Positions 47,218-58,236 of a stretch of DNA of 64,000 bases are shown here, one piece after another. A program made the position numbers and the translations under genes. This stretch comes from Dipteris shenzhenensis (taxonomy: Eukaryota > Polypodiophyta > Polypodiopsida > Gleicheniales): NCBI GenBank assembly GCA_047967505.1, contig CM106538.1. One strand, given 5' to 3'. The notes below the pieces were generated by a model. That model did no database searches. It saw only the letters and a list, made by a program, of their open reading frames with translations, and was not told the origin of the DNA. How positions within the stretch are numbered: the stretch's first letter is position 1; the number at the start of each line of letters is the position of its first letter.

Positions 47218-47334
47218 GGGTAGGCCCCTGAGGTGTCACTTGAGAGGAATCAAAGTCCTCTGGAGCATAGAGATCGTGATGTCTCCTCCTGCTAGGCTGT
47301 CCGTGCTCGTCGAACATGCGACGTGATCCCATGT

Positions 47335-48700
47335 CTAACATAGACACAAACACGAAAACAAAAAACATAAGCATAGGCATAGGCATATGCTTATAAAAAG
47401 AAGACAAAAAGAGAGAAAGAGAGAAAAGAAAGAAGAGAGGAGGAAAAAAGAAGAGAAAGAAGAGAGAAGGAAACATATGCTCATGCATAAGCATAAGCAT
47501 AAGAGAAGGAGACATATGCTTATGCTTATGCATAGGCAAATACATATGCTTATGAAAAGAGATTAAAAGAGAGGAAAGAGGGGGGGAAAGAGGGAGGAAA
47601 GGAGGAAAAGAGGAGAAGGAGAAGGAGAAGGAGAAGGAGAAGGAGACATATGCTCATGCATAAGCATAAGAGGAAGAAGAGGAAAAGGAAACAAAGCATA
47701 TGCTTATGCTTATGCATGAGCATATAAGCATAAAAGAAAAAGAGAGAAAAAGAGATTGAAAGAGGCGAAAGAGGGGGGGAAAGAGAGAGGAAAAGAGGAA
47801 AAGAGATTGAAAGAGGGGAAAAGAGCATAAACATAAGAGAAGGAAGAGGGGAAAAGAGATTGAAAGAGGGAAAAAAGAAGAGAAGGAAAGGAGGGAAAAA
47901 GAGATTAAAAGAGGGGAAAAAAGAAGAGGGGAAAAGAGATTGAAAGAGGGGAAAAAGAAGAGGGAAAAAGAAGAGAAGGAAGAGGAGAAAAGAGGGAAAG
48001 AAGAGGGAATAGGGAAAGAAAGGGGAAGAGAGGGTTCCTACGCCCATCACAACTAAAGCTTAAAGCACTAGCTGTAGGCCAATGCAAATAACAAAAATAA
48101 CAAAAGGAAAAAAGAGGAAGCACTTTCTTACCTGGAATAGTCCCGCTCGATGTTTTGTGGATTGGCCCTACAAAAGAGAGAAAACATACCATTTTTCAAA
48201 TAACTAGTTCAAGGAAGGAGGAGTTTAAAGAAGCAACTTCTCAAATGGATTGGATTGAGGAGACAAGCATAAACCTACAAACATGAAGAAAGCATAATCC
48301 TACAAACAAGGAGAAAGAGGAGGAAGAGAAATACAAAAAAGACTAGAAGAGGTGAGTCTTCTTTCTTTCACAAAATCTCGTTTTTTGTCTTTAACCCTTG
48401 AAAATCAAGCATGAAAACTAGCACATAGCCTTAGCAATACAAGGAGAAACATGCTTCAACACTCACAAAATGAAATCTCACAAAAAATAAACCTACATTG
48501 CTTAAAGAGACTGACCTTCTTGAAAAACTTCTTTTCACACAAGCAAAGAGGGAGGGTGGAGAGGGAGCACAAGTGTTAGGAGAGGGGTTGAGTAGTGGTG
48601 AGGAGTGGAAAATAGAGAGTAGGAAAGCGAGGTCGTCGGATATAAGGTGGGAGGAGAGATTGCTTTTCTCACAATAGAGATGCTAAAGAAAGCGTCGCGC
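47335..48700 (-). other. Divergent exon-like segments and purine-rich tract upstream of tnp2
   Basis: On the minus strand a 36-base segment (48132-48167) is bordered by TAG and GTAAG, as an internal exon would be. The same segment is conserved in copy B (63312-63347). Further on, after a minus-strand acceptor (TTAG, 47335-47338), a frame reads MGSRRMFDEHGQPSRRRHHD. Between them lies 700 bp of purine-rich repeat (gaaaagagggg units with catatgcttatgc inserts). I do not recognise a product. It may be a divergent transposon transcript or captured host sequence. Confidence 0.35.
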
Positions 48701-48725
48701 CACGAGGTTTCGGGTTTTAACCCAT

Positions 48726-48840
48726 AGCGTCGCTATATAGCGACGCTTATATTTAAAAGCATCGCTATATAGCGACAAAACAGAGCAAATCGTCACTATA
48801 TAGCAATAGAACAGAGCAAAACGTCGCTATATAGCGACGT
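48726..48840. repeat. CACTA subterminal palindromes, 5' side of copy A
   Basis: Four copies of the palindrome GTCGCTATATAGCGAC or one-to-three-base variants, at about 48728, 48760, 48790 and 48822. Such clustered short repeats are where TnpA-type proteins bind in EnSpm elements. Confidence 0.85.
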
Positions 48841-48956
48841 TTCAGGGCATTTATTGTTAAAAGCTAAAAAAGAAGCTCATAGGTGGCTATTTTATTACTG
48901 TTAATAGATTTCCTTGCAACTTATGTTGTGATTTTAGAAGTGTACAAATGGAAGGG

Positions 48957-51900
48957 ATGAGTGGAAGCTCGTTAGATGATGCAAACCAGTACACACCGTT
49001 GGTGTTGCACGTGTTGATGGATTATTAGTAAGTCAAAGCTATTTGAGTTCGTGGTTAATATTGGACCATTATGATGCAAAACCTTGAGACAAGATCTTAT
49101 ATTTACACGAAATCTTAAAACAGGATGAGGAGGCTGACGAGGGTATGCATATACCTTCACACTTTGAGCAAGACTATAGTCTCCTGGATGATGATGAGGG
49201 TATGGTCGACATGATGGATTCTATTTTTAGGGGCACTACATCCCATGTACATGTGATGTCAGAGTCTGAGGTTAAAATACGAGAGTTATAACACAGTTGT
49301 ACGAGGGTGCTAGGATGTCTGAACTACGTGCTTGTCTCTCAATCTTGAATCTGCAAGTAAAGTATGGGTGGTCAGATACAAGTGTCTCGGCCTTAATGAG
49401 GTTAGCTCTTGCATTAATTTGACTCATTATTCGGATATTGTTTGTTTTGAGAATCATCATGTATGGATTAGTGTACCGAATTATCATTATTTGAAGCCTA
49501 TCTATGTTTTAATTGTGATAGGTTGCTCCAGAAGATGTTGCATGCACCAAATACCAAGCCCACATCAAGAGATGAAGCAAAGAAGATGCTAACAACAGCG
49601 GGTATGGATTATGATACCATCCATGCTTGTCGTAATGACTGTATTCTCTTTCATCGTGAGCATGGAGATTTGGCTAGTTGTCCAAAATGTGGGGAACAAT
49701 GATATAGAGATGACTTGCAGGGTGAGTAGATACCGGTAAGGGTCTTGAGACACTTTCCCATCATTGCAAGAATACAGCACATGTTCCGATGCAAATCCAT
49801 AGCGGAGTTGATGACATGGCATGCATCTCATCGGTCCACTGATGACACATTAAGGATTCCCGTAGATTGTGTAGCTTGGAAGCACATAGACAATCGGTGG
49901 CTGGACTTTGCGAGGGAGCCACGCAACTTACATCTTGGGCTCACCATGGATGGCATGAATCCTTTCGGGTTATGCTCGACATCTTGGTCGACATGGCCCA
50001 TAGTCATAGTGAATTACAATATCCCACCATGGCTAACAATAAAAAAGGGACACCTCATGCTTGCACTACTTGTGCTAGGGAAGTACAAGGCAAAAAATAT
50101 GGACATGTACATGGCACATTTGATAGAGGAGTTACAGTTATTATGGAGAGGAGTGCGAGTCTTTGATATTTCCAGAGCTTCTAGACATACCAATGATATT
50201 TTGGTCAGGGGTATCTTGATGTGGACCATGCATGACTACCCAGGATATGGAGAGTGCGCAGGTACATGGTTGTGTCTCTACGTGTAAAATATAGGATTAT
50301 GCTTTTATGACTCTCTTTTGCATGCATGTCTTATACTAACACATTCATGCACGCATGCAGGACTTGTTACAAGTGGGTACCATGCTTGTCTTGTTTGTGG
50401 ACCGGGTTTGAAATTGCTTGCACCATACTCTAAACATATGAGGAAAAATGTTTATGAAGGTCATGCTCGATACCTTCCACTAGACCATCTCGCACGTGGA
50501 GGTCAGCTTGATCCAGCACCATCATATTTGAAGGCAAGTGACTGGATTCAGGCTTGGAGGGTGAATGGAGAGGAACCTCCTCCTGGTATGAAGAGGCTAT
50601 CGATCTTTCATGAGCTTCCTTATTGGGGTCAGTTACAAATCAATCATCTCTTGGATCCCATGCATATCTTCAAGAATGTGGGGGCTACTATTTGGGTACA
50701 CTTGGTTGGTTCTAAAGACTCGAGAGGAGTGCAAGAAGACTTGCATGCTATGAATAGGATGTCTCGTTTGTGGCCCCAAGTGCATGCTTCGAAAAAAGTT
50801 GTCCTCTCGAAACCAATGCGGATCCTTTCTACAAGGGAGGAGGTAGCGGTCAAGGCAGACATTGTATCTTTTCAAACACCGACAGGGTACATGCATTGCT
50901 TGAAAGGAGCATTTTCAAAGGACAATAAGCTTAGTGGGCTCAAGTTCCATGATTGGCACAAGGTTTACAGGTATTCTAAGCTGTAGGATTAGTGTACCGA
51001 TAACTGTGATGCGTTAGTGTAATTATGATTATGTTATATTGTTGACATGACTTCTTTGTTGCTTTGATAGTTCATCCTCCCAATTACAATAAAAGGGTGC
51101 TTACAAGAAGATATTAGAAATGCTATGTTCAAGATCAGTGGTATTGTGAGGTATGCTTACTATCAAATCGCATTGATTGCATTTTGTTTAATTTAAGCTG
51201 AATAATTTGTAGACTGATTATGAAAATATCTTAGATGGGCATGTGAAATAGGTGGATATCTCAAAAAGAGATCTCCATATCGAGCATCGAGAAGGCTAGG
51301 GTGGAATCCATCGAAGCCGTATGCTTGCTTGAGAAGCTTTTTCCCTCGAGCATTATGACAACTCAAGTGCACTTGCTTGTGCACATAGTTGATGAGGTGG
51401 CCATTGCAGGTACCGTTCATAGTCGGTGGATGTTTTTTCTCGAGCGGTTTATGAAAACTTTGAAGGCATTTGTAAGACAAAGAGCAAGACCAGAAGCAAG
51501 CATGATAGAGGGATGGCTTGTGGAAGAGTCATTAGTATATATCACGGAGTTTCTTGCTTCCATGGATCCCGATATACCACAAGCTTGGCATAACAAGGAT
51601 GATGATCGCATCATTGGTGAGGTTCCCCAAGGAAAAGGGATTGAAAGAAAGATGAGCAAAGAGCAAATGGAAAAATTCAATAAGTTTTGTATCCTCAATA
51701 GCAAGGAGATGCAGAAGTGGATTGAGAGATATGAAGTGGCCAAAGCAGAAAGAATAAATGCAAAGATGAGATTCAGTGTATAGGTGATCGTAACCATATC
51801 CATAGGATCTAGTTCTTCTTCCCACTCACATGTCACTTGATTGGCTACAATTGGCTCTACCTAAAGCGCTCTACCTAAAGCCGAACGCGATGGAGAGACA

Positions 51901-52976
51901 ATAAACGAGCGCGAGCAAGAGTTATCATCTGGATGTATGATGCATGTAAGTTTCTTACCTCTTGATGTAATTAAGTAATTATTTGTGGCAATATACGCTA
52001 TAAAATAGATGCATCTTCATTGTTTTAATGATGCTCTTTTACAGTACAAAAAGTACAGTGCATTATGGTCATATGGACGACATTTTTGCGTGGAACGCAT
52101 CGATTCAAAGAGAGTCACGTATGATTGTGGAGTCATGGCTAACTTCACACAAGATAGCTGAGCAAGTGCTTCGGATACCAATCTTCTCTCCTCACAGTTG
52201 GATTATTGTGGAACCATACGCGAAATCTATGAAGTTGATTTCAGACAATTTAGTATTTTCATTCTTGATGTAAAATGGTTAAGAATTATTTACAACGGTC
52301 CCCATGTGACAGTGAGAAAAGATAGTAGTGCATACTAATGATTTAATTAATCAAATCTTTCGTTTTTAAAGATCCATTGATACATGTACTTAAGCATAAT
52401 TTCATATATATAATTGATGACATTTCGCACCCATCTTCAATATAGGTGGTTTTTCATCCGGATCGTTTTGATCCAAGATGGTGGTATGTGATCCAAGTTG
52501 CACCACGAAGTAAGCAAATTTTTAAAGATAGAGATGTGGATATGGAGATGCCACTACTAATGCCAGATCGAATTGGTCCAGATGAATCTAGCGAAGAAGA
52601 TGAAGATCACAATATGAGCGAAGAGAAAGATGCACATAATGACATCGCACAAGAGGAAGATGGAGATCACAATATTGAGGAAGAAGACAACGATCATCAA
52701 GAATCACCAAGATGGTGGTATGTGATCCAAGTTGCACCACGAAGTAAGCAAATTTTTAAAGATAGAGATGTGGATATGGAGATGCCACTACTAATGCCAG
52801 ATCCAATTGGTCCAGATGAATCTAGCGAAGAAGATGAAGATCACAATATGAGCGAAGAGAAAGATGCACATAATGACATCGCACAAGAGGAAGATGGAGA
52901 TCACAATATTGAGGAAGAAGACAACGATCACAAGAATCACCACACTTTATTGAAGAAGATTATCAAGTACTTTTAG
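48957..52976 (+). pseudogene. CACTA tnp2 transposase, copy A
   Basis: Exon pieces in order: MSGSS start (48957; about 130 bp lost compared with copy B), an acidic DYSLLDDDEG segment (about 49125-49265), LYEGARMSELRACLSILNLQ (about 49295-49400), then CRNDCILFHREHGDLASCPKCG. The tnp2 core follows: RSTDDTLRIPVD.VAWKHID, DGMNPFGLCSTSWSTWP, NYNIPPWLTIKKGHLMLALL. A 99-bp intron (50262-50360) follows, then GYHACLVCGPG, KHMRKNVYEGHARYLPLDH and LLDPMHIFKNVGATIW. A DUF4218 region is at 51250-51540 (HLLVHIVDEVAIAGTVHSRWM). A DUF4216-like tail with DPRWWYVIQVAPRSK ends in acidic repeats. Stops near 49702 and 49728 and an 80-bp loss near 52335 disable it. Confidence 0.85.
52473..52940 (+). repeat. 234-bp in-frame duplication in the transposase C-terminus
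   Basis: 52473-52706 and 52707 to about 52940 are almost identical (period 234 bp, 78 codons). Each unit encodes WWYVIQVAPRSKQIFKD followed by a Glu/Asp/His-rich tail. Copy B has a single unit. Confidence 0.9.
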
Positions 52977-53277
52977 ACGAACATACAATGCTAGAGTACG
53001 ATGATGATATAGGAGATCAACTCGCTATAGAGTTAGAGATAGACTTGTTTGGCATGTTAGACTTGGCTCAAGATTGAAATCGTTGATGTAGATGCTCTTC
53101 ATTGATTTTTTTCATCTCAAACTTGGACATGAATATATGAGCTTCAAAGGCTTGATGTACATGCTCTCGTACTTTTATTCTCTCAAAAGATCAAACATGT
53201 ATGAAAATTAAAAAGAAATTGCCATTGGAGAAAACTAACTTTTAAGGTCGATATGAGAAAAAAAACTCTCTGTAAAA

Positions 53278-53502
53278 TGACGCTATAAAAAAGTATCTCA
53301 GTGTCGCTATAGAATGACACTTACAATTTTGATAAAAGTCGCTATATAGCAACTTTAGCAATGGTTGCTATATAGCGACGTTTGACTAAAGTCGCTATAT
53401 AGCAACCCTTGACAAGGCGCGCTTCTAATACCAATGATTAGTGCCCCGCGTGCACTAAACGTCGGTACTTAAACATCGCAATAGGATCTGTGTGTAGTAG
53501 TG
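53278..53502 (+). repeat. CACTA 3' subterminal repeats and terminal inverted repeat
   Basis: Variants of gtcgctatatagc(g/a)ac at about 53310, 53338, 53362 and 53390, then the terminus gatctgtgtgtagtagtg ending at 53502. Just inside it, ttagtgccccgcgtgcactaa is an imperfect palindrome. Confidence 0.8.
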
Positions 53503-53512
53503 ATTCATTATA

Positions 53513-54720
53513 GATGATGCCCTCGCCGACATAGATGCTCTAAGGTATAGATTCTTTCATTTGCATGATAGGATCCGAATGCCTCTCACATATATATTAT
53601 TGCAGGCAGGCTTTTGGAGTGGACATATATCTATGCCTTTGGTACATCCGACATTCGTGGCTAAAGAATTTAGTGAAGGAGGTGCATGATTGGCCCACTA
53701 GAGCTACCATGCAACCATCATGAACATGCATGGGTTGACAGGGCAACCGACGAAGATTCAAGAGGACCATGCCTTCAGGACTTGGTGGCTGGTTTCATGG
53801 TAGAGTTTGAGCACCAGACAGAGTTCATGGCATATTTTTAGAAGACTTGGTTGCCTCACTTGGGTGAGCTCTATGACTAATTGTGTGCATAACTCTAAGA
53901 AAATGTAATGTTAGTCCTCTCTTATTTCTCATTACTTCGTTGGCATGTAGACATGTGGGTATGGGAAACTAGGTGCTTTCCCCATGCAAATCAAGACACA
54001 AATGGTGCCATAGAGTCATATCATAGCACATTGGAGGCTAGATTTCTCACAGGGAGGAAGAGCTCGATTGGTTGATGTATGGATTGGTTGTTGGACAAGT
54101 TGTTGTGTAAGTGCCTACCTTACTACTGGTATGTTGATATGGTGAAGAACAAGGGATTTAAAAGGAATTGTAATATTGAGGGCATCATTGAGAATGCTGT
54201 CCATAGAGCAAAGGACATTCCAGATGAGTACGTTACATTTTTGGAAGGGGATCACCTCACTGCTATGGTTGAAAGCATGTCAAGAGTCGGGGAAATGTAT
54301 ACTATGTACAATGCCAACTGTGAGTGGGCTTGTTGTGATTAAGACTGGTCTTCCAAGGTAATTTTTACAAACACCAAGAAAAGGTTCTGATCCTCCACAC
54401 GTATCCTCTAGAAACGGTGGTCATCGAGGCACTGCGCTTACATGGGGGAAATTTCACAGAGTTTGATAACCAAGGTTTGTGAGGTACTATGAGTTTTGGA
54501 GTTTGTAATAGTGCAATTTGATGATGTTGTTAATAACAAGCTTTCAAATTTGCTTCAGAAGAATCACCATCGGCTATTGAATCTCAATTGAATGCCTCGG
54601 ATACACCCAAACCTGTTAGCATTTTAGAAACCGCCACCCTTGATGCTGTAGTGAAGGTGGAGAGACTTCGTCATGAACTTGGGGGTTATATGTCTATACT
54701 GTAAAACATAGCATGTAAAA
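53513..54720 (+). pseudogene. SWIM-type / MULE-like transposase-derived protein pseudogene
   Basis: Broken frames follow one another in an order typical of MULE-derived SWIM proteins: IDDALADIDAL; CLWYIRHSWLKNLVKEVHD; DFMVEF-like GFMVEFEHQTEFMAYF..TWLPHLGELYD; NGAIESYHSTLEARFLTGRKSSIG; then an open 87-residue piece (54079-54342, YYWYVDMVKNKGFKRN...DEYVTFLEGDH). The end of that piece, CEWACCD with a ruined CxH (near 54320-54385), fits a SWIM zinc finger. Stops and possible introns interrupt it. It begins 10 bp inside the CACTA right boundary, so copy A may have inserted into or beside it. The family assignment is by pattern. Confidence 0.5.
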
Positions 54721-54865
54721 ATTAGAAGCATCAACATGTTCTTGGCTTGGGCGTTACAAGCTTGTGGGCTGATTATACATTTTGTCTTTTGATGCTATAG
54801 GAGGAAATGAGTTCTTGTTGTTTCAAGCCATAGCCATGGTAGCCTGAGCCGCGATAGATATGTAG

Positions 54866-55126
54866 GTGCTAAAAGCAAGAATGGATGACCAAACCCTACA
54901 CCCCTCCACTGCACTCCAAGCCATCGATGATGGTTTTGGAAATTCCATCAAAAGGGCTAAACCTTTCATAGAGAAACACAGGCACTGGTCTACACGCTCC
55001 ACACTCAATGAGGCAACAACGGCCTGTCCTTCCTTGGTACCTGTTGGAAAGCTGAGGCGTAACAAGAAGACCATGCAACAATACTTGAACGAAAAGTCAA
55101 TGGGTGGCAGTTGTAGCAACACATGA
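54866..55126 (+). pseudogene. Possible C-terminal fragment of the SWIM-type pseudogene
   Basis: Open 86-residue frame ending in a basic GKLRRNKKTMQQYLNEK segment. It follows 54560-54700, where a frame reads SQLNASDTPKPVSILETATLDAVVKVERLRHELGG. Position and charge suggest the tail of the preceding gene; there is no recognised domain. Confidence 0.3.
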
Positions 55127-55132
55127 ATGGGA

Positions 55133-57130
55133 TAGAGTGTACTGTAACATGTCATATGCTCATATTCTCATGATCTTGATAACATGCTCATGTGCTCAAA
55201 CCTGCTCATGGTTATTTTGTTATGATTTTGAGAATTGCTCAAATGCTCATAATTTCATATGTTCATGTGCTCATAATTTCCTTTGTTTCAACGTGCTCAT
55301 ATGCTCTTATGGTCTTAGGTTCACGTGGTTGTATGTTCCATTTATTACAATGTTTTGTGCTCGATACCACTTATGCTTATGTGTGTACACATGCTATCTT
55401 ATGCTCTTAAGAGCACATGGTTATATGCAAATATGTTCTTATGTACATACACATAAGATAGCATATGTTCTTATGTTCTTATGTACATACACATGCTATC
55501 TTATGCTCTTGATAGCACATGGTTATATGCTCGATATATTATCATTCTCGTGTGCTCATAATTTTCTTTGTTTTGGCATGCTCATATGCTCTCTTATGCT
55601 CTTATGTGCCTGATATTACTTATGTTCCATATATTAACATGTTCTTATGCACATAATTTATATGCTTCGGCGTGCTCACATGCTCTCTTATGCTCTTAGG
55701 TTCACACGGTTGTATGTTCCACATATTACAATGTTTTTGTGCTCGATAGCACTTATGTTTATGTGTGTACACATGCTATCTTCTGCTCTTAAGAGCACAC
55801 GGTTATATGCACATATGTTCTTATGTACATACAATGTTCTAATGTACATATGTTCATATGCTCTTAGGTTCACACGGTTGTGTGTTCCATTTATTACAAT
55901 GTTTTTGTGCTCGATACCACTTATGCTTATGTGTGTACACATGCTCTCTTATGCTCTTAAGAGCACACCGTTATATGCACATATGCTCTTATGTACATAC
56001 AATGTTCTTATGTGCATATGTTCTTATGCTCTTAGGTTCACACGGTTGTATGTTCCATTTATTACAATGCTTTTGTGCTCGATACCACTTATGCTTATGT
56101 GTGTACACATGCTCTCTTATGCTCTTAAGAGCACATGGTTATATGCACATATGTTCTTATGTACACATGTTCTATTTCGGTGTGCTCATATGCTCTTAGA
56201 TTTGTGTGCCCAATATTACTTGCGTTTATGTGTACACATGTTATCTTATGCTCTTAAGAGCACATGGTTATATGGTCCATATATTAACATGTTCTTATGC
56301 ACATAATTTCATATGCTTCGGTTGTATTACAATGTTTTTGTGCTCGATACCAGTTATGATTATGTGTGTACACATGCTATCTTATGCTCTTAAGAGGACA
56401 TAGTTATATGCACATATGTTCTCATGTACATACAATGTTCTTATGTACATATGTTCTTATGCTCTTAGGTTCACACGGTTGTCTGTTCCATTTATTACAA
56501 TGTTTTGTGCTCGATACCACTTATGCTTATGTGTGTACACATGCTCTCTTATGCTCTTAAGAGCACATGGTTATATCCACATATGTTCTTATGTACACAT
56601 GTTCTTATGTACATACACATAAGATAGCATATGTTCATATGTTCTTATGTACATACACATGCTATGTTCTTATGTTCTTATGTACATATTAACTTATGCA
56701 CATATGTTCTTACAGACATATCTTCTTATGTACATATGTTCTTATGTACATACATATGCTATCTTACGCTCTTGAGATCACATGGTAATATGGTCAATAT
56801 ATTATCATTTTCATGTGCTCATAATTTTCTTTGTTTTGGCATGCTCATATGCTCTCTTATGCTCTTAGGTTTGTGTGCCCAATATTACTTATCTTTAAGT
56901 GTACACATGTTATCTTATGCTCTTAAGAGCACATGGTTGGATGGTCCATATATTAACATGTTCTTATGCACATAATTTCATATGCTTCAGTTGTATGTTC
57001 CACATAATATTACAATGTTTTTGTGCTCCATACCACTTATGCTTATGTGTGTACAGATGCTCTCTTATGCTCTTAAGAGCACATGGTTATATGCACATAT
57101 GTTCCAAATGCCATGTCTTTATATACTTTT
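55133..57130. repeat. Satellite array, 168-bp period, TGCTCATATGCTC-rich
   Basis: The landmark cttaggttcaca(c)ggttgt occurs at 55314, 55695, 55863, 56031 and 56463. The middle three are spaced exactly 168 bp and others are separated by rearranged units. Each unit holds ttattacaatgtttttgtgctcgata, acttatgcttatgtgtgtacac and the palindrome-like gctcttaagagcac. Because 168 is divisible by three, long open frames (up to 219 residues) arise by chance. Confidence 0.9.
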
Positions 57131-57600
57131 GATAAAGATACACTTAAGCATGAAGAGTACATGAGCATACACATAAGCTCATAAGCATGAAGTGGTTCGT
57201 GAACATACACATCAACATATCAAGGCATATGGACAATGCGAACCGAACATGTGAAGTTCCAAATGTCATGTCTTTATATACTTTTGATTAGAAAGTATAC
57301 CTATACACATAAGCTAATTGAACATTAGAACACCCACATAAGCATGAACATAAGCTCATAAGAATACACTTAAGCATGAAGTGGTACATGAACATACACA
57401 TAAGCATGCACTTAAGCATGAAGTGGTCAATGAACATATACTTCAGCATGAAGTGGTACATGAACATACGCATAAGCTCATAAGCATGAAGTGGTACATG
57501 AACTACACATAAGCATACACATTAACATATCAAGGCATATGGACACATAAAAATAATGGCAACCGAACATTGAACATACTAGTCACAAACACATAATCCA
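57131..57600. repeat. Related short repeats in opposite orientation
   Basis: Units of about 40-45 bp containing cataagcatgaagtggtacatgaacatacacataagc. On the other strand they share the gcttatgtgtatg vocabulary of the satellite array, so the array seems to turn over near 57130. Confidence 0.65.
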
Positions 57601-58236
57601 TGTCATACGAAGTACACTTAAGCACATTCTAAACTTGAACCCAAGTGTAGAAAAATATGATCATAATATAAATTGGTTTGAATGAATATATCAACATGAG
57701 CCCATGCAATATGCACATTGGATCATAAATCTGAGCATGTAAATATTTAACACAATAGCTAGAAATTCATATAACATGCCAACATAGAACATTATAACTC
57801 GAAATTAATTTAACAATGATGTGAATACTTAGCAAAATAGGTCAAAATCTGTATAATATGTTCTCAAAATGAAGGTTCAACTTCAAAACCATATAAATAA
57901 ACTCTAATCATAAGTCCATCTATGATAGTCAAATATGTAGTTCTCTGCATCGAACCTCGACCTCTTCGAGGGGTGGAATCCTCTCAACTCTTCATGCATG
58001 CATTCATATGAAAGGATCAATTAAATGGACCAAGTCAAACATGGCCCATATGCACCATAGCGGGTTTTGCCTTTTTTGGACTCCTTGCGCAATGCTGAAC
58101 ACATTTGCCTTCTACCGTGCGAAGAAAAAACATCATTTAACCACTCAAATTCACACTAAAGTTGCATAAACTGATGGAAAGCATCACGTAACATGTATAA
58201 TAACATGGGAACAGTAATAGAACATAAAAATATCTT
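57601..58236. other. AT-rich spacer without recognised gene
   Basis: No motif on either strand. The sequence does not resemble the 3' end of CACTA copy A, so copy B loses its expected terminus here. Confidence 0.5.

Larger units (their letters stand above)
47218..53502 (+). mobile_element. CACTA (CMC/EnSpm) element, copy A
   Basis: The right end is clear: reading inward from 53502 on the minus strand gives CACTACTACACACAGATC, a CACTA terminus. Palindromic subterminal repeats lie at 53278-53407 and 48726-48840 and enclose a tnp2 transposase gene. The left terminus is not found; homology to copy B continues through the purine-rich 47390-48060 segment. The left end may lie close to, or have been cut by, the Copia boundary at 47217. 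Confidence 0.75.

Noticed and set aside
48726-53407. Regular palindromic repeats as a CRISPR-like array
   Set aside because: Eukaryotic CACTA context, irregular spacing and no unique spacers; they are transposon subterminal repeats.
55647-56306. 219-residue open frame rich in Cys/His/Tyr/Leu
   Set aside because: It lies inside the 168-bp satellite; the period is a multiple of three, so frames stay open by chance.
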